A stretch of 64,000 nt of DNA from Chaenocephalus aceratus (Eukaryota > Chordata > Actinopteri > Perciformes > Channichthyidae): positions 20,785,154 to 20,849,153 of the forward strand of contig CM043792.1 in assembly GCA_023974075.1 (NCBI GenBank). The letters run 5' to 3'. The position numbers were made by a program, and so were the translations under genes. The notes under the pieces were generated by a model. That model was given only the letters and a program-made list of their open reading frames with translations. It was not told the origin of the DNA and did not search any database. Position 1 is the first letter of the stretch, and every line of letters begins with the position of its first letter. Shown piece after piece: positions 1 to 40,935 of the stretch.

Positions 1-1530
1 GCCAACTTCCAACAGTCCACCATGGGAGCCCACAGTCGACCCCTGGGATGACCCTCAGAGCCACCTGAAGGCCCCCGGCCAAGAATGGGCCTTCCCTCCC
101 AGCACAGGTAATATAAGCTCCCATGCAGCTCAGCCGAAAAATAAATAGGAGGTGCAACATAGATATTTACAAAGATATATTTAAAATAATATAATGAAAT
201 GTATGTGGGTATGTTTATAGCCTCCTCTCGAATGGATGCCTTCTCAGCACACATGGGAGCTACAAGGGACTCCGGTGCTCGACCTGGAAGCCCCTCAGGT
301 AAACAGTGAATTAGTTTACTGTTTTGTGGTTCTGTGCATCCCACACATTTGCAATGTAAGAACTTCATATTTTTTCGCTTTTAGATGGCGATCTGTTTGA
401 TGAGGCCATGGATGGAGGCCAGGTGAACTTGAATGGGCGAGGAGAGGGCAGTCCTGAGCTTTTTGACCTGTCACGTCTTGGAGAAAGCTTGGCTGCCCCC
501 AGCCCTCGTTCATGCAGGACACCTGAGGCCTTCCTGGGCCCCACAGCAGCTTCCTTGGTGAACCTGGACGCCTTGATCCCAGTAAACCCCCCAGCCAAGA
601 TCCTGAACCCCTTCCTATCAGGTAATATCTGTACTATTGGCTGAAGATACAATACTATTTTTGGGAAAGACCAGGGAAGTCAAGAGACTTTAATAGCTGA
701 AACTAGCTTTAAATCAGTTCTGTGTAGACTGATCTATTAAAATGTTATTTTTCTCACATTTATGCAGAATCTAGAGTAAAATGTAATTCTTCATGTATTA
801 CATTCAGGCTGTGTTTGATAGTAGCATAACCATATAAATTAGTGATGTGTCGGTCGCGAACGAGCCGGCTCAAAGTGAATGACGGGAGCCGGCTCGCGCC
901 CGCGAACAGGCCTTTTTTTATTTTTTAGAAATGATCTCCGCGCTACAGGTGCTCCGTGAATGCATGCAGTGGCATGTAATATCCAAGCAGACTGTTGGAT
1001 GCTGCTGTTTTGAGTATTGCAATATATTTATTAGGCTCAGCAGAGATTTGTTGTCAGTTTGTATAGGTGTTGCTATTTGCCTTTTTATAGCGTGGTTCTA
1101 CAATCAGAGAGTTACAAGTGTCTGTAAATGCAATGAAAACAATTGGCCACAGCAAATAATTTATATTAAAAATGTAATTTTCACTTTTGAATAGGGCAAA
1201 CCTAATAGTTTTCTGTTGTTTTCTTTCTGTCTAGGGCTGAGTGCTCCTTCACCCAACAATCCATTCCAAACTGAGCAGCCCAAACTAACTCTGAATCAAT
1301 TGGGCTCTGGCTCGATATCTTTGGCGCCTCAGGGCACTTCCCTTCCATACAGTGCCTCCTTGCCCCTGCCAATGAGCCACCAGCCTACTAGCCTCCCTAT
1401 GTCCCTCACTCACCCCACCCAGCCAGGTTTCGGCCTGCTGGGGACCCTCCCTGAGCCCTTGTTGCCCTTCTCTTCAGGAAGCACCGACGGATCACAGGCT
1501 GCACACAGCAGCCAGAACCCTTTCTTATGA
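1..1530 (+). CDS. epn3: Epsin-3, C-terminal part (5' end outside window)
   Basis: Epsins are endocytic adaptors that bind membrane through an N-terminal ENTH domain and recruit AP-2, clathrin and EH-domain proteins through a disordered C-terminal tail. Only the tail is here. Exons that chain in phase with GT-AG borders are 1-107 (partial), 221-298, 385-621 and 1235-1530, ending at TGA 1528-1530. The first exon reads a DPW motif (VDPWDD, AP-2 binding). The last two exons hold three NPF motifs (LNPFLSG, NNPFQ and the final NPFL), which bind EH domains. The stretches FLGPTAASLVNLD, GLSAPSPNNPF and YSASLPLPM match epsin-3 as I remember it better than epsin-1 or -2. The paralogue choice rests on memory; epsin family membership is secure. 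The last intron (622-1234) carries a repeat near 841-910. Confidence 0.85.
841..910. repeat. Interspersed repeat fragment with GAGCCGGCTC palindrome
   Basis: In the last epsin intron, the GC-rich block starting GTGATGTGTCGGTCGCGAAC and containing two GAGCCGGCTC-like halves stands out from AT-rich flanks. I recall such blocks as parts of widespread teleost DNA repeats but cannot name the family. Its outer limits are unclear; the AT-rich part up to about 1190 may belong to it. Confidence 0.4.
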
Positions 1531-2825
1531 GGACCAACTAAACTGGAAATATAATCTAAGAAAAAGGGGAATGCTATTAGATTTTGTTCTTGAAATATAA
1601 TTCTAATCAAAGACTGAACTTCAGCCCCAAGGACTTGTATGACTTCTTAGTCATTTTTATAATGTAGTTACCCTTAGATTGATGCAAGCTGGTTCGACTC
1701 TTCTCTGCAATGATCTGTCCTGCTACTCTTGTCATGATTGCATTAGTAGGGTATACAATTGATAACACCTTTTTTATTAGAAACCATTCGTGTCATGTTA
1801 ACCTTCTACCTTTTGCAAATTCAATTTAGACAAAACATACACAAAAGCAGTTTGTTAATTGTTCACTTAGCCACAATTACCAGGCAAATTGACTATGGCT
1901 TTAGAAGAAGGCAACAAGTCTTCTGCTCACTACTTCTGCCGTCATAGGCACATAAGATTTTTTTTATTCCTGTGAAGAGACAAGAGTTGTATGGATTGTG
2001 GATTTCTGTTGGCGCCAGAACTGATGAAAACATCAGTGTGTACATTATTATACTCAAGTGAAATTAATTGCTGGGCTTAACTGAATGAAATGATAGTTTT
2101 GGAGGACTGGAAGTGCTTCAAAATTCACAATAAGCAAGGAAACATGAGAAAATGTAATAATTAAGAGTTTAATTAATTGCTTGTGATCCACTGAATCATC
2201 AAATATAAGGGTGTAATCACAACGCTGCGTCATTCTTTAGTTGGTTTTATTATTTTGTATGTTCTAATTTTTCTGTGATATCAATGCATTATAATGAAAT
2301 CTCAGGCTCACAGCTAGTTGTGGTTCCAGTATTTGTTAACTTTATGCCCCCTGCTGGTAGTGACTCATTGCCACCATGCTGCATCACTTACAGAAATCAG
2401 ACTATTTTGTTTTAATATAAAACAAGTCTTTACTTAGACATGAGAATCTTAACTGCAGTTAGTCATACATTCCAGCAGCGTATCTGTGGCATTTAATTGG
2501 TAAAGGTGACCAGTATAAAAACAACTAACTGTAGGTAAGATCTACAGTATTATTTGGTTTAACAAGTTATGGTACTTAATAATCACAACATCCTGCCATA
2601 ATATCACTAATATATTTCCTTTCCCATTCACACTGTTGAACAGTAGCCTTATGTATATAGAACCAAAGATACAGAACCAGTTCGTCAGTTTAACACATCA
2701 TTAAGTCCATTCAAACTGTGTGTACATTGTCTTTGCACACAGACATTTCAGACATATCTTGCCAAGAAGCTAGATCAAGTCCTGTGGGAGGAGCATATTT
2801 TCATAAGGAAATAACATATGATATT
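1531..2825. other. Gene-free: epsin 3' UTR and arl16 downstream region
   Basis: Convergent intergenic space between the epsin stop and the arl16 stop. It is AT-rich with no open frame showing family similarity. The 3' UTRs of both genes must lie here. The right part (about 2478-2776) is one copy of a direct repeat shared with the fn3krp intron. Confidence 0.6.
2478..2776 (+). repeat. Direct repeat copy A (second copy at 5107-5408)
   Basis: About 300 bp from GTGGCATTTAATTGGTAAAG to GCCAAGAAGCTAGATCA can be aligned nearly base for base with 5107-5408, with scattered substitutions and small indels. It lies just downstream of the arl16 stop. No terminal inverted repeats or poly-A tail are evident. 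Confidence 0.8.
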
Positions 2826-4204
2826 TCACTTGACTATGATGGACTCCAGCCAGCTCAGCACCTCCTGAAGTCCCTGTCCAGAGCGGGCACTGAGTTCCTG
2901 TGTTGTGATCGGCTGAGTAGCAGATGCAATGATGTCATCCATTCTGAACAGCGACTTTATCTCCACGAGACTCATAGTGCAGGGCATGTCCCTGGACAAG
3001 GGGAAAAACAACAAATAAAATGAGAAAATACACAATGGCACAAACAAAACTCACCAAGAGACGGAATTAAGATAATGGATACATATTGTGTTCCTTCTGC
3101 TGACACTGACCACTTACAGCTATGGCAAGTACATTTAGTGAACAATGTGTGTGTGTGAATGTCACCTCTTGTTGAATAGAATAAGCACAGAGGCATTGTG
3201 CAAATGCTCAGCAGAGAGAACTGACAGCAGCTGGATACAGGAGGCGGATATCTGAGCAATGTTGGCTGAGTCCACCATGAACTATGAGAAAGCCAAAAAA
3301 ACAAACAAATAATGCGACCAGTCTTTTGTCAACTGTTGCAAATTAACACAGTAAAAATAACATACAATTACAGATGAGCAGTCTTTGAAGTAACTCGGCC
3401 ATATAGGACCCATGCAGCCTCCCAGCTCTCTCAATGTCATCTTCTTCTTTTTCAATTTCAGGTCTGTCAGGTTGGTTCCTACCTGTGGAGGTTACAAAAA
3501 AACGAGAGCATTACATGGATGGCTTTGTCTCATAAAAACTGCGAATATATTAAAACTACCTTTCAATAACACTTACTGTAGGCAGGGTAGAAGGAGGTTC
3601 GCCCAGTTCCTCCAATCCATGCAAACTGAGCTGTAAACTAAATATGTCATGGAAGATATCCACTGGTGATAACCATCAGCTTTAGAGAAAGCAACTTATT
3701 TCAATATCATATTTAAACAGTTTATGATATATCATAGTACGACATGTTTGATCAGTTAAAATGGGACAGTTTGTACTAATCGTTTTGATACATGTGCATG
3801 CTATTTAAATACAGTGTGACAGTATCGTGTCATGTATTTGCTCAAATCCAGTCTTCAAATATTGTTTTGCAACTAAATGCGTACTTTTCCGGTGCAAGAT
3901 TAGATAGTAGGGCACATCCAATAATTATCTACAAAACGCTTGTATACAGTTTATGAATTACTTACTCTGTAACTTGCCTAGTTAACAGTTCATTGGAATT
4001 ACTAACGTTACACCAGCTCATCAGGCTAAATTAGCCTACGTTAGCTAGATAAACCAATTAACTTTAATTGTTATATTCCACCTTTTCTCAAATGTAGTTC
4101 AAAACATTCTACTGTGCACAAAGGATATTTTGTAGACGTTTCAGCAACAACGTTTTCCCGACGCCAGTTGCTCCAAGAAGCAGACAAATGTCATTGCTGT
4201 TCAT
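2826..4204 (-). CDS. arl16: ADP-ribosylation factor-like protein 16 (small GTPase)
   Basis: Five coding exons on the minus strand: 4204-4129, 3632-3577, 3482-3366, 3281-3166 and 2991-2826 (stop 2828-2826), together 531 nt or 176 aa. The protein opens MNSNDICLLLGATGVGKT, with the P-loop GATGVGKT as in mammalian ARL16. It continues GEPPSTLPTVGTN (switch I), RELGGCMGPIW (switch II region, G-rather than Q-containing as is typical of ARL16), FNKRD (the NKxD guanine-specificity motif) and SARSGQGLQEVLSWL (G5/C-terminal helix). ARL16 is a divergent member of the ARF family; reported roles include cilia and innate immune signalling. It starts close to the N-end with no myristoylation glycine after Met. 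Intron 1 keeps frame only as AT-AC (see separate entry). It lies head to head with the kinase gene. Confidence 0.9.
3633..4128 (-). other. U12-type AT-AC intron in arl16
   Basis: Read on the minus strand, the intron starts ATATCCTTT at 4128, the exact U12 5' splice-site consensus. It ends TTTAC at 3633. A branch-site-like TTCCATGAC precedes the AC, with its A about 14 nt upstream. Using AT-AC, exon 1 (76 nt) joins exon 2 (56 nt) in frame to give KRLQ-K-LSLHG...GEPPSTLPT, which lines up with human ARL16. No GT donor gives an in-frame join. Confidence 0.85.
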
Positions 4205-4515
4205 TTCTGTTCAGGAGCATACCGAAGCTAATGCTAGCATGTAGTCGTTATAGCTAGCTTCACTTGCCACCAAGGCAACGCTCACGTGGTCGTGATTCGT
4301 TGCTGTGATAGGACGAAATATGAATGAGTCACTTCTGTCTGTTTTTCTGATTGGTGACCAACATAACGGAAGAAAAAAGATCACCGTCCCCGGAAGCTGT
4401 CAAAACCCACCCTGGTCAACACGCCCCCCCCCCCCCTAACTTCGGGCCCTGCAAGTGCAGTTTGTTGTTAGCATTAGCAACACTTTATCCTGTCAAATTG
4501 GTGGCAATAATAACC
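4205..4515. promoter_or_regulatory. Divergent promoter region arl16 / fn3krp
   Basis: The two start codons lie 311 bp apart on opposite strands, so this interval must hold both 5' UTRs and core promoters. Visible sites are an E-box CACGTG at 4283-4288, an AP-1-like TGAGTCA at 4325-4331 and an inverted CCAAT box (ATTGG) at 4350-4354. There is a C-run near 4425-4436. No TATA box is obvious. Site assignments are by motif only. Confidence 0.55.
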
Positions 4516-6490
4516 ATGGAAGCTAAATTAAAGAAAGAGCTGGGGACAGCCATGCTGAAGTCAACGGGTCACTCGGGAGGTGGATGTATCAGCGAGGGCC
4601 AGAGTTATGATACTGACAATGGGAGAGTGTTTGTGAAGATCAATCACAAGAAAGAGGTATGTGATTATCATTGTTTTGTATTTGAATTAAATATACTGAC
4701 TTGTATTCAGTTGGTGTCTGGCCAAATACGTTCTCAGTAGATAGACCATCTTAAAGCTAGACAGACTGCCACTAAACTGTATGCACACATTGTGAAATTA
4801 TTAGGACTACAATAATTATTTATCATCCTATATAGTGTTTAGATCTGTGCTACTGGACTTGTCACCAGCCTAAACTCATTTTCTATTTAGGCCAAATTGA
4901 TGTTCGATGGGGAGATGGCCAGTTTGGAAGCAATTTTAAAGACAGAAACTGTTAAAGTCCCCAAGCCTGTGAAGGTGATTGAGCTTGACACAGGAGGATG
5001 TGCATTTGTGATGGAACATCTGGACATGAGAGGTCTCACCAAGTAAGAGCTACCTCCGACAATGTGTTTGGTACTTTATCAGTAACATAGAGGGCAAAAT
5101 GAAAATGTGTATATGTGGCATTTCATTGGTAAAGGGGGCCAGTATACAAATACTAACTCTAGGTAAGATATACTATAGTAGTATTTATTTGGTTTAACAA
5201 GTGTTATAGTAATCATAGCATCCTGCCATGATATCACTAATATATCTCCTTTCCCATTCACGCTGTTGAACAGTAGCCATATGTATATGGAACCAAAGAT
5301 ACAGCACTAGTTCATCAGTTCAACGCATCATTAAGTCCATCCAAACTGTGTGTACATTGTCTTTGCACACAGATATTTCTGACATATCTTGCCAAAAAGC
5401 TAGATCATCATGAAAATATAGCCGTAAAAGTATCTTTTTTTTTAAACAATACTTTACTTATTTCCAAACCCAATGTTTAGGTACTCAAAGCACCTAGGCG
5501 AGCAGCTGGCAAACCTGCATGTTCACAACAAGAGACAGTTGGACACATTAAATAAAGAGCAGCAGACAGTGGGTAATTCAACTTAACATCACCTTCATAC
5601 ATTCAAAAAAATACACACGCAAAGTAAAATCAATCATCCTTTTTCCATTACTACACTGAATAACAGTTGCTTCTCAAAATATGATGCTATTTTAATGCGG
5701 ATGATTGTATAATGTATTTTACTGTACACAGGAAAAGGAGCTGGACAAATGGAGGTTGCTGTGCATACATTTGGCTTCAGTTTACCTACATGCTGTGGAT
5801 ATCTACCGCAGGTAAAAAATAAAAATCTGTCAAAACGAAACTGTCTTGTAATCTCTAATATCTATGTGTAGTACATTTATGTGGTGTTTAAGTGTTACTG
5901 CATTTATTGTTTCCCCTTATGTCTACAGGAAAATGAGTGGCAGGATGACTGGGTGATGTTTTACTCCCAGCAAAGGCTGCAGCACCAGCTTAACATGGTG
6001 GAGAAATCCTATGGAGACAGACAGGCCAGTGAACTATGGGCCAAGCTACAGGTGCACCTGACCCCATCAAGAGCAAACTATATTGTATACATGTCCCTAT
6101 ATCAATGATTTGACAGTGCAACTTACATATTGTGTCTGTTATTTACAGCTGAAGATCCCTCAGTTTTTCACAGATGTGGAGATTGTCCCTGCTCTCCTCC
6201 ATGGAGACTTATGGGGAGGCAACGTGGCACAGTGTGCAGAAGGCCCAGTCATCTTCGACCCAGCCTCCTTCTATGGTCATTCAGAATATGACCTGGGTAT
6301 TGCCGGGATGTTTGGTGGCTTTGACAGCTCTTTTTACTCTGCTTACCATGAAAAGATTCCTAAAGCACCTGCAGGTTTTGCAAAGAGAAACCAGCTTTAC
6401 CAACTCTTCCACTATCTGAATCACTGGAACCACTTTGGCGGGGGATACAGAGGCTCTGCAATAAGTATTATGAAGGACCTTCTGAAATAA
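4516..6490 (+). CDS. fn3krp: Fructosamine/ketosamine-3-kinase (FN3KRP-like)
   Basis: Cytosolic kinase that phosphorylates ketosamines on glycated proteins at C3, making the adduct unstable so that the amine is freed. Exons: 4516-4656, 4891-5042, 5481-5572, 5732-5811, 5929-6051, 6149-6490 (TAA 6488-6490). These chain exactly to 930 nt, 309 aa, the same length as human FN3K and FN3KRP. The start is ACCATGG at 4516, a strong Kozak context; an upstream in-frame ATG at 4351 adds a tail with no family similarity. Kinase features include GCISEG and VFVKIN (ATP-binding lysine), FVMEHLDM, the catalytic loop [10 protein letters not shown] and the metal-binding [27 protein letters not shown] and GDLWGGN are closer to FN3KRP (acts on ribulosamines and psicosamines) than to FN3K, so the substrate is probably that of FN3KRP. 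Intron 2 carries copy B of a 300-bp repeat. A possible poly-A signal AATAAA is at 7325. Confidence 0.93.
5107..5408 (+). repeat. Direct repeat copy B (first copy at 2478-2776)
   Basis: Inside fn3krp intron 2. It matches copy A from ATGTGGCATTTCATTGGTAA to GCCAAAAAGCTAGATCA. The two copies are in the same orientation about 2.6 kb apart and flank the arl16 gene and the divergent promoter. Confidence 0.8.
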
Positions 6491-8039
6491 CTGCATCAAC
6501 AATAACTTGTAGAAAATGTTAGTGTTAAACTCATACTGAAGTATCTACTGTATTTTGACAGATGCACATTTTAAGAGAACTTGTATGGCTAAGTGTTGAG
6601 ACATACATTATATTCAAACTATGCAATGTTTATATTGTGTAGACAATACAGAACCAACAACACAAAACAATTCTGCTTTGCCTGCTACACCTACCAGTCT
6701 GCTTCCAAAATATGACAAACATAATTCACATCTTCTAATTATCTTACATTGTATGTTTGAACAAGAATATACTGTATACTTTAAAGTATAAAGGCAGACA
6801 ACGGGGACCGGGAATTTAAGCTCGTTTTTTAGTTATAATTATATATGCCTAGAAGTTTCAAGTGGGTCCTAAGCTCTATATGCTTCTTTACTCTGCTGCT
6901 ATCGTATGCATTGCCTGCATACGATCAATTGAATTGATCATATTCCCAGAGTTTGCAATACTTTATACTTTGTCAAGATCATTATAGTCTGACTGTTGAT
7001 ACATCCAGACTGAAGCATTCACTATAAAATCTGTATTTTAGTAGACTCTTGCAATATTATATGTCCACTGGCTGCTAAACCAATAATTAATCCTTGGATG
7101 AACAAAAGGCTTAGCTTTGAGCTGCTGTATTTGTTATCCACCTGATAATGAAAGGTATTAAAGTTGACTGTAACACTTTCCTCTTCCTCGTCATAAAGAG
7201 CTCTTCTTACTTTTTTTTGGGACCTGTGCCACCAGAATCAATATCTCCTCTCCCAGGCTGTTTTTTTTACTGTTTTGTCTTGTCTCCTAGCAAATGCACG
7301 TATTAACATAAACCACACATAATCAATAAAATATGAAGAATAAAATCTAAAATATCAACGCCTGAAACATGTAGGCTAGTTTGCTCTTCATTGATTTAAA
7401 TAGCAAGAACAAGTGGGATGCAGACGGCAGTGAAAATGACAAATGACATCCAACCACCAGTGTAACCCGTCGGTATGTAAACATCGCTCAGAAGGATGAA
7501 ATCACATTGACAAGGCCGGGGAAAGAAGGATTTTGTTCATATCATTAAGAAAACTGGGATTAAAACGTTTCCCCCTTATAACACGGCTTGGCGACCGGCT
7601 GTATCAAAGGAAAAGTAATACACTTCCTCAAGAAGACCACAAAGGGCAAGAACAATGACGTTTCTACACCGATGAGAGGCAGCAATACACCAACGTGTGT
7701 CGACTCTGCCGGAAATAAACCAAAAGAAGAAGCATTTCTGGGGCGGGGCGCGAGTTTGACTCCCTGCGTACATCACAACAGAAGAGCTGAAGACTAATGA
7801 CTGGGTTTAGTTTAATGCTATTACATTTATTTTTTGTGTAGTCTTTTTTCATGCCATTACTGGCTATGCAAGTCCGTGTCGTAGCTATTTGATTTCAATA
7901 CATTACATCGTTTCTCAAGCAATTTGGTTTGTTTTTGTTACGTTTGCGTGTGTTGAATGCTAATAGTAGCTAGCTAAGTGTGTTAGAACCGTTATAACGC
8001 TAACGTTAGCATCTGCATCAACGTGAGAAGTCTGACAGG
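6491..8039. other. Gene-free: fn3krp 3' UTR and tbcd promoter region
   Basis: About 1.5 kb with no protein-like open frame. The left part is AT-rich UTR-like sequence. The last few hundred bases before 8040 are the presumed tbcd promoter and 5' UTR, with no clear TATA box. No repeats with clear ends were seen. Confidence 0.55.
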
Positions 8040-37028
<28,989 letters not shown>

Positions 37029-38192
37029 GTAACTATGATTTCTGTATGCAGATACAAACAATTACAATGTTGTGTTGTTCACCTTGTTGGACTGAGTTCA
37101 CAATACAAAGGGGCTTTATTGGCATGACCACATTTTAAGCATAGTACTGCCAAAGCATTCCGCACAAGGCGTTATAATAGAACAAAAAAGAAACACTAAA
37201 CATAAATGTCAACAATACGTGTGGCCCAACAGCCAAACACAACTCTAACTCTACCCCCTCTCTTCCATCACCAGAACCCTGTCCCCAGCTGAGCGTCATG
37301 TAGGAGGACACCGTGCTGTAAGAACTAATAAGGGCTCTGCTCTTCTGAAGCTGCCCTGTAATAGTTGGTCAGTCCATCTGCCAGAACACAATGCATGTAA
37401 TAAATCACAGTCTTTAGCTGTACATGACAATAAATGGATGAAAAACATCAGATATTTCCCTTTTTGTGTTATCGCTATTGCAGTTACAGAACGGGCCTGT
37501 TCAAAGCCAGCCGACTGCTCATGATTCAGCTTTCTCAAAAACCATTCATCCAAACAACTTCAAACTGCGCCTCCCTGGGTCCCACACACCACCTGCTGTG
37601 CCAGTTCTGGTTCTATGGAGGCATTTTGTATTATTAATATACAAGACTTAATAAGGGAACGGAGAGAAAAGACTAACATACTGTGCTGTCATGTTTCATG
37701 TCAAAACAACCAAAGCAGATTAAAATGTGTTAATCTAGTTCTGAAGGCTAAACCCGTAGGAGTTACCAGCACCACTTAAGCGATCAGAAACTAAAAATAA
37801 AGTCACTAAATGTTGGTTGTTATTTCAAAAACCTTCACAAACTCACTTCCCCTTCCTCACAGGGAGGAGAGGCGAAGTGCTCCGAGGCCTTCGCGTTTGT
37901 AGCTCTACAACATGCTTTAAATTCTATCATGTTACGGTATGCCCTCAAGGATTTTGAGATGTCAAAAGGCGGACGGTCTTCAGATGTTCCTCTCACCGGC
38001 GCGGCGTTTACATAATGCTCATTTGGCTCAACTGGCTTGTGCTTTTTAATTAACGAGGACGATGGGATTCATCATTAGAAGAAAACGATGACAATTATGC
38101 ATTTTGAGACCCTCTCATGAATCTGGGTAGACTTTTCTCAAAAATCTATTTAAGAAAAAAAGTGCGTGAAAATAAACATTTGTGCTTCGATC

Positions 38193-38328
<136 letters not shown>

Positions 38329-40935
38329 GTTTTTACAACTTCCAAACCAAAAGCTTTCATTGTGGTTTTCTTTGCGTAACAACTTCATCACATTCCCCAT
38401 TGAGGTCACAGTCTAGTGAGACTTAAATGTAAATGGTATCAATAGAGTTGTTTACTTGTAACCTGTACCTGGAACCACACAGAAGGTGAAAGTCATCCTG
38501 TGGTTTGCGTAGACTCCGGGGAAATGCTTTGCCATTTAGCCGTTTTGGCACAAACCGTGGAATGTCACTGGGGCCCGGCTTCCCCTCGGGGCCCATGCAG
38601 ACCTACTTTTTCTGCATCAGTGGAGGTGCCAGGGACTGGAGGAGTCCCAGGCTGATAGGGGAGCCTCCCTGGATGCCTGTGGAACAGAGCCTGTTGTGTC
38701 ACTATCGGGCCAGGCCTTCTCATTACGGGCTGATAGTGGCCACATTGTCTCAGCCAGCTTCCCTGCCTCACTGACACGGACACAAACGTTGCATTATTTA
38801 AGAATTGGGTGGTTTCTGGTTGTTTATTGTACATTACAGAAAACTCCCCATGCTCATAATCACAATATTGAATTACATTTTTCTGTAATATGATCAATTT
38901 AACTAGGTTTCATGGACATGGGTATTTCGGCTCATAAAACTAGGTTGAAGAAAAGTTGTTATTTTTATCCCATATGTTTGGCTTTGTGTATTGCAGCAGC
39001 TATTCTAATTGTGTGTGTGCTACCCAATAATATGTAACATCTGACGATTATTGCCTGTAACTGGATAATCAGGAAAACTTGAACTTTGATTCCAAACACT
39101 GTTGGAATGGGTCATCCCTAACTTGTGGTTGATTAGTATCAGAATGAGAACTGCAGATCATGACTTCCAAGTGAGCATCACAGTTCCTGATTCTGTTAGC
39201 ATAATTGCTCAATCATTTTAAGATTGAATTTAATTGTTTGTACAGTTCTTTGTACACATTTGTTTTTGCTTAAATCCAATAGAAATGAACATTGAACACG
39301 CTTCTACGAGACATCATTTTGGTATAAAAAAATGGTGTGCAGGAGTTACCAATTTACAACGGTCAAGTGTGGCCAAGAATAATGGACTATGACCTGTTGC
39401 TAGGTGTCATATCGCTAAATTGCCGCTGAGTTTGTGCCCCTGACAAGTAGCTTAGCTAGCCTCTTACCATTCTCATTAACAAGGCCACATTCACTCTTAC
39501 CCTCCATGGGTGTTGTTGAATTTGTCTGGCTAGTCCAATATTGCTGCAGCCCATAATTCGACTTTAATTAATTCCCAGCCAGATTGAAATTCCTGTAGAT
39601 TCTAATGAAAGAAATGGTGTGTTTCTCTCAGGGTGGATTGATGGTAAAGCGAGCAGCTTTGCTACAGTGCTCGGGGTGGAGAGGAATGCTAATAATTCTT
39701 AAAGGCTTACAGTTCGACGGCAGTAGCCATGGCGATTCTTCACATACAATGGTGGTCTTTTAGAGGAGTGGGGAGGGGAGGGCGCTGCTCCCGTATTGAC
39801 TCAGTATAGTGTGATATTAGGAAAGACCTCGGTGCACTTTCCACTGTTCTGGTGATTATGAGATTAAGTGGTACCCATAGCAATTTGCCCAAGGTAACGA
39901 TGATGGAGTGAAGAGGGCTCGAGATCTGTCCATATAGAACAAGGCCAGGCAACGGTCTACAGCATTTCTTAGATTCATTTCATTTTATGTCTACAAATCC
40001 AATCTGACCTCTGAAAAAAGAAAAGTGAGAGTGTTGTTAGTCATTCTGTAGCCATCATCTCTCTCATATGAAATTGATATGATTTTTGACCTTTCTGAGC
40101 TCATGGTTTTTATTATGGTCCAATCTTTTTTTTTTTATGGCTCGGAGGACAATGTGAGTGCTTGTGCAGTTGTACCGTAAAGGGTTGTTATTGCTCAGAG
40201 TAAAACAGTGCGTTTCTAATTTCTCCTCATGATCCACTGATGGTTATCAACATCATAGAAGCATATATAATTAAAAGCTCTTCCGCTTTCACAATCAATG
40301 ACTCGACTGTGGTGGACACGGAGGCAAATGTGACACTAATTGCCCTCCAGATAACCTGTTAATCATTCCGTTTTCTACATCTTATGTCCTGAGGCATGTC
40401 GTTTTATATCACAACATTACATTCATCAGTATGTCAGCACACTAAATCTGATAATGTTGCAAGATTGCACACTTTGTTATTCAAGAGCTTATGCAGAGAC
40501 ACTGAAATGCAGAAATGTGGAACCTTTGCTTATGAAAACTGTCTTTAAACAATCATATCGTTGTTGTTCCTTATAACAGTTTAGAGGTACTTCTGACACC
40601 TATAGTTAAACTGAATGTCTCAGTTCAGCTTCACTATGAGATGGAGCTGCAGAGAGAGTTTATTATTGCCAGGTGTAACTCCTGCTGGGACTTCCTGTGT
40701 ATGGCCTTAACACCTGGTGGAGGAGCAACAACCCTCCTCCCGCCTGTTAGTCAGCTTCATTAGTGTTGCTCGGGCCCTAATTGCCCTAATTTATAGAGTG
40801 GGGGTACTCTGGAGCACCTGTTACAACTAGCTTTGAGTTCAGGTCTCCTATAAATGAAGTTTAAACGTATTATTATAAACTGCCTCTAAGGTAGACATGT
40901 AACTTTGAGGGTTTTAGTTTTTATTTACTTATATT

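Noticed and set aside
931..1194. 87-aa frame in the last epsin intron
   Set aside because: Lies in the intron after a repeat fragment; the bordering epsin exons join cleanly without it.
3631..3632. A conventional AG acceptor (TTTACAG) for arl16 exon 2
   Set aside because: Using it leaves exon 2 at 54 nt, which cannot join the 76-nt exon 1 in frame; the AC two bases earlier does.
4351..4515. Upstream in-frame ATG that would lengthen the kinase by 55 residues
   Set aside because: The extension includes a proline run from a C homopolymer and resembles no kinase. ATG 4516 has a strong Kozak context and gives the exact family length.
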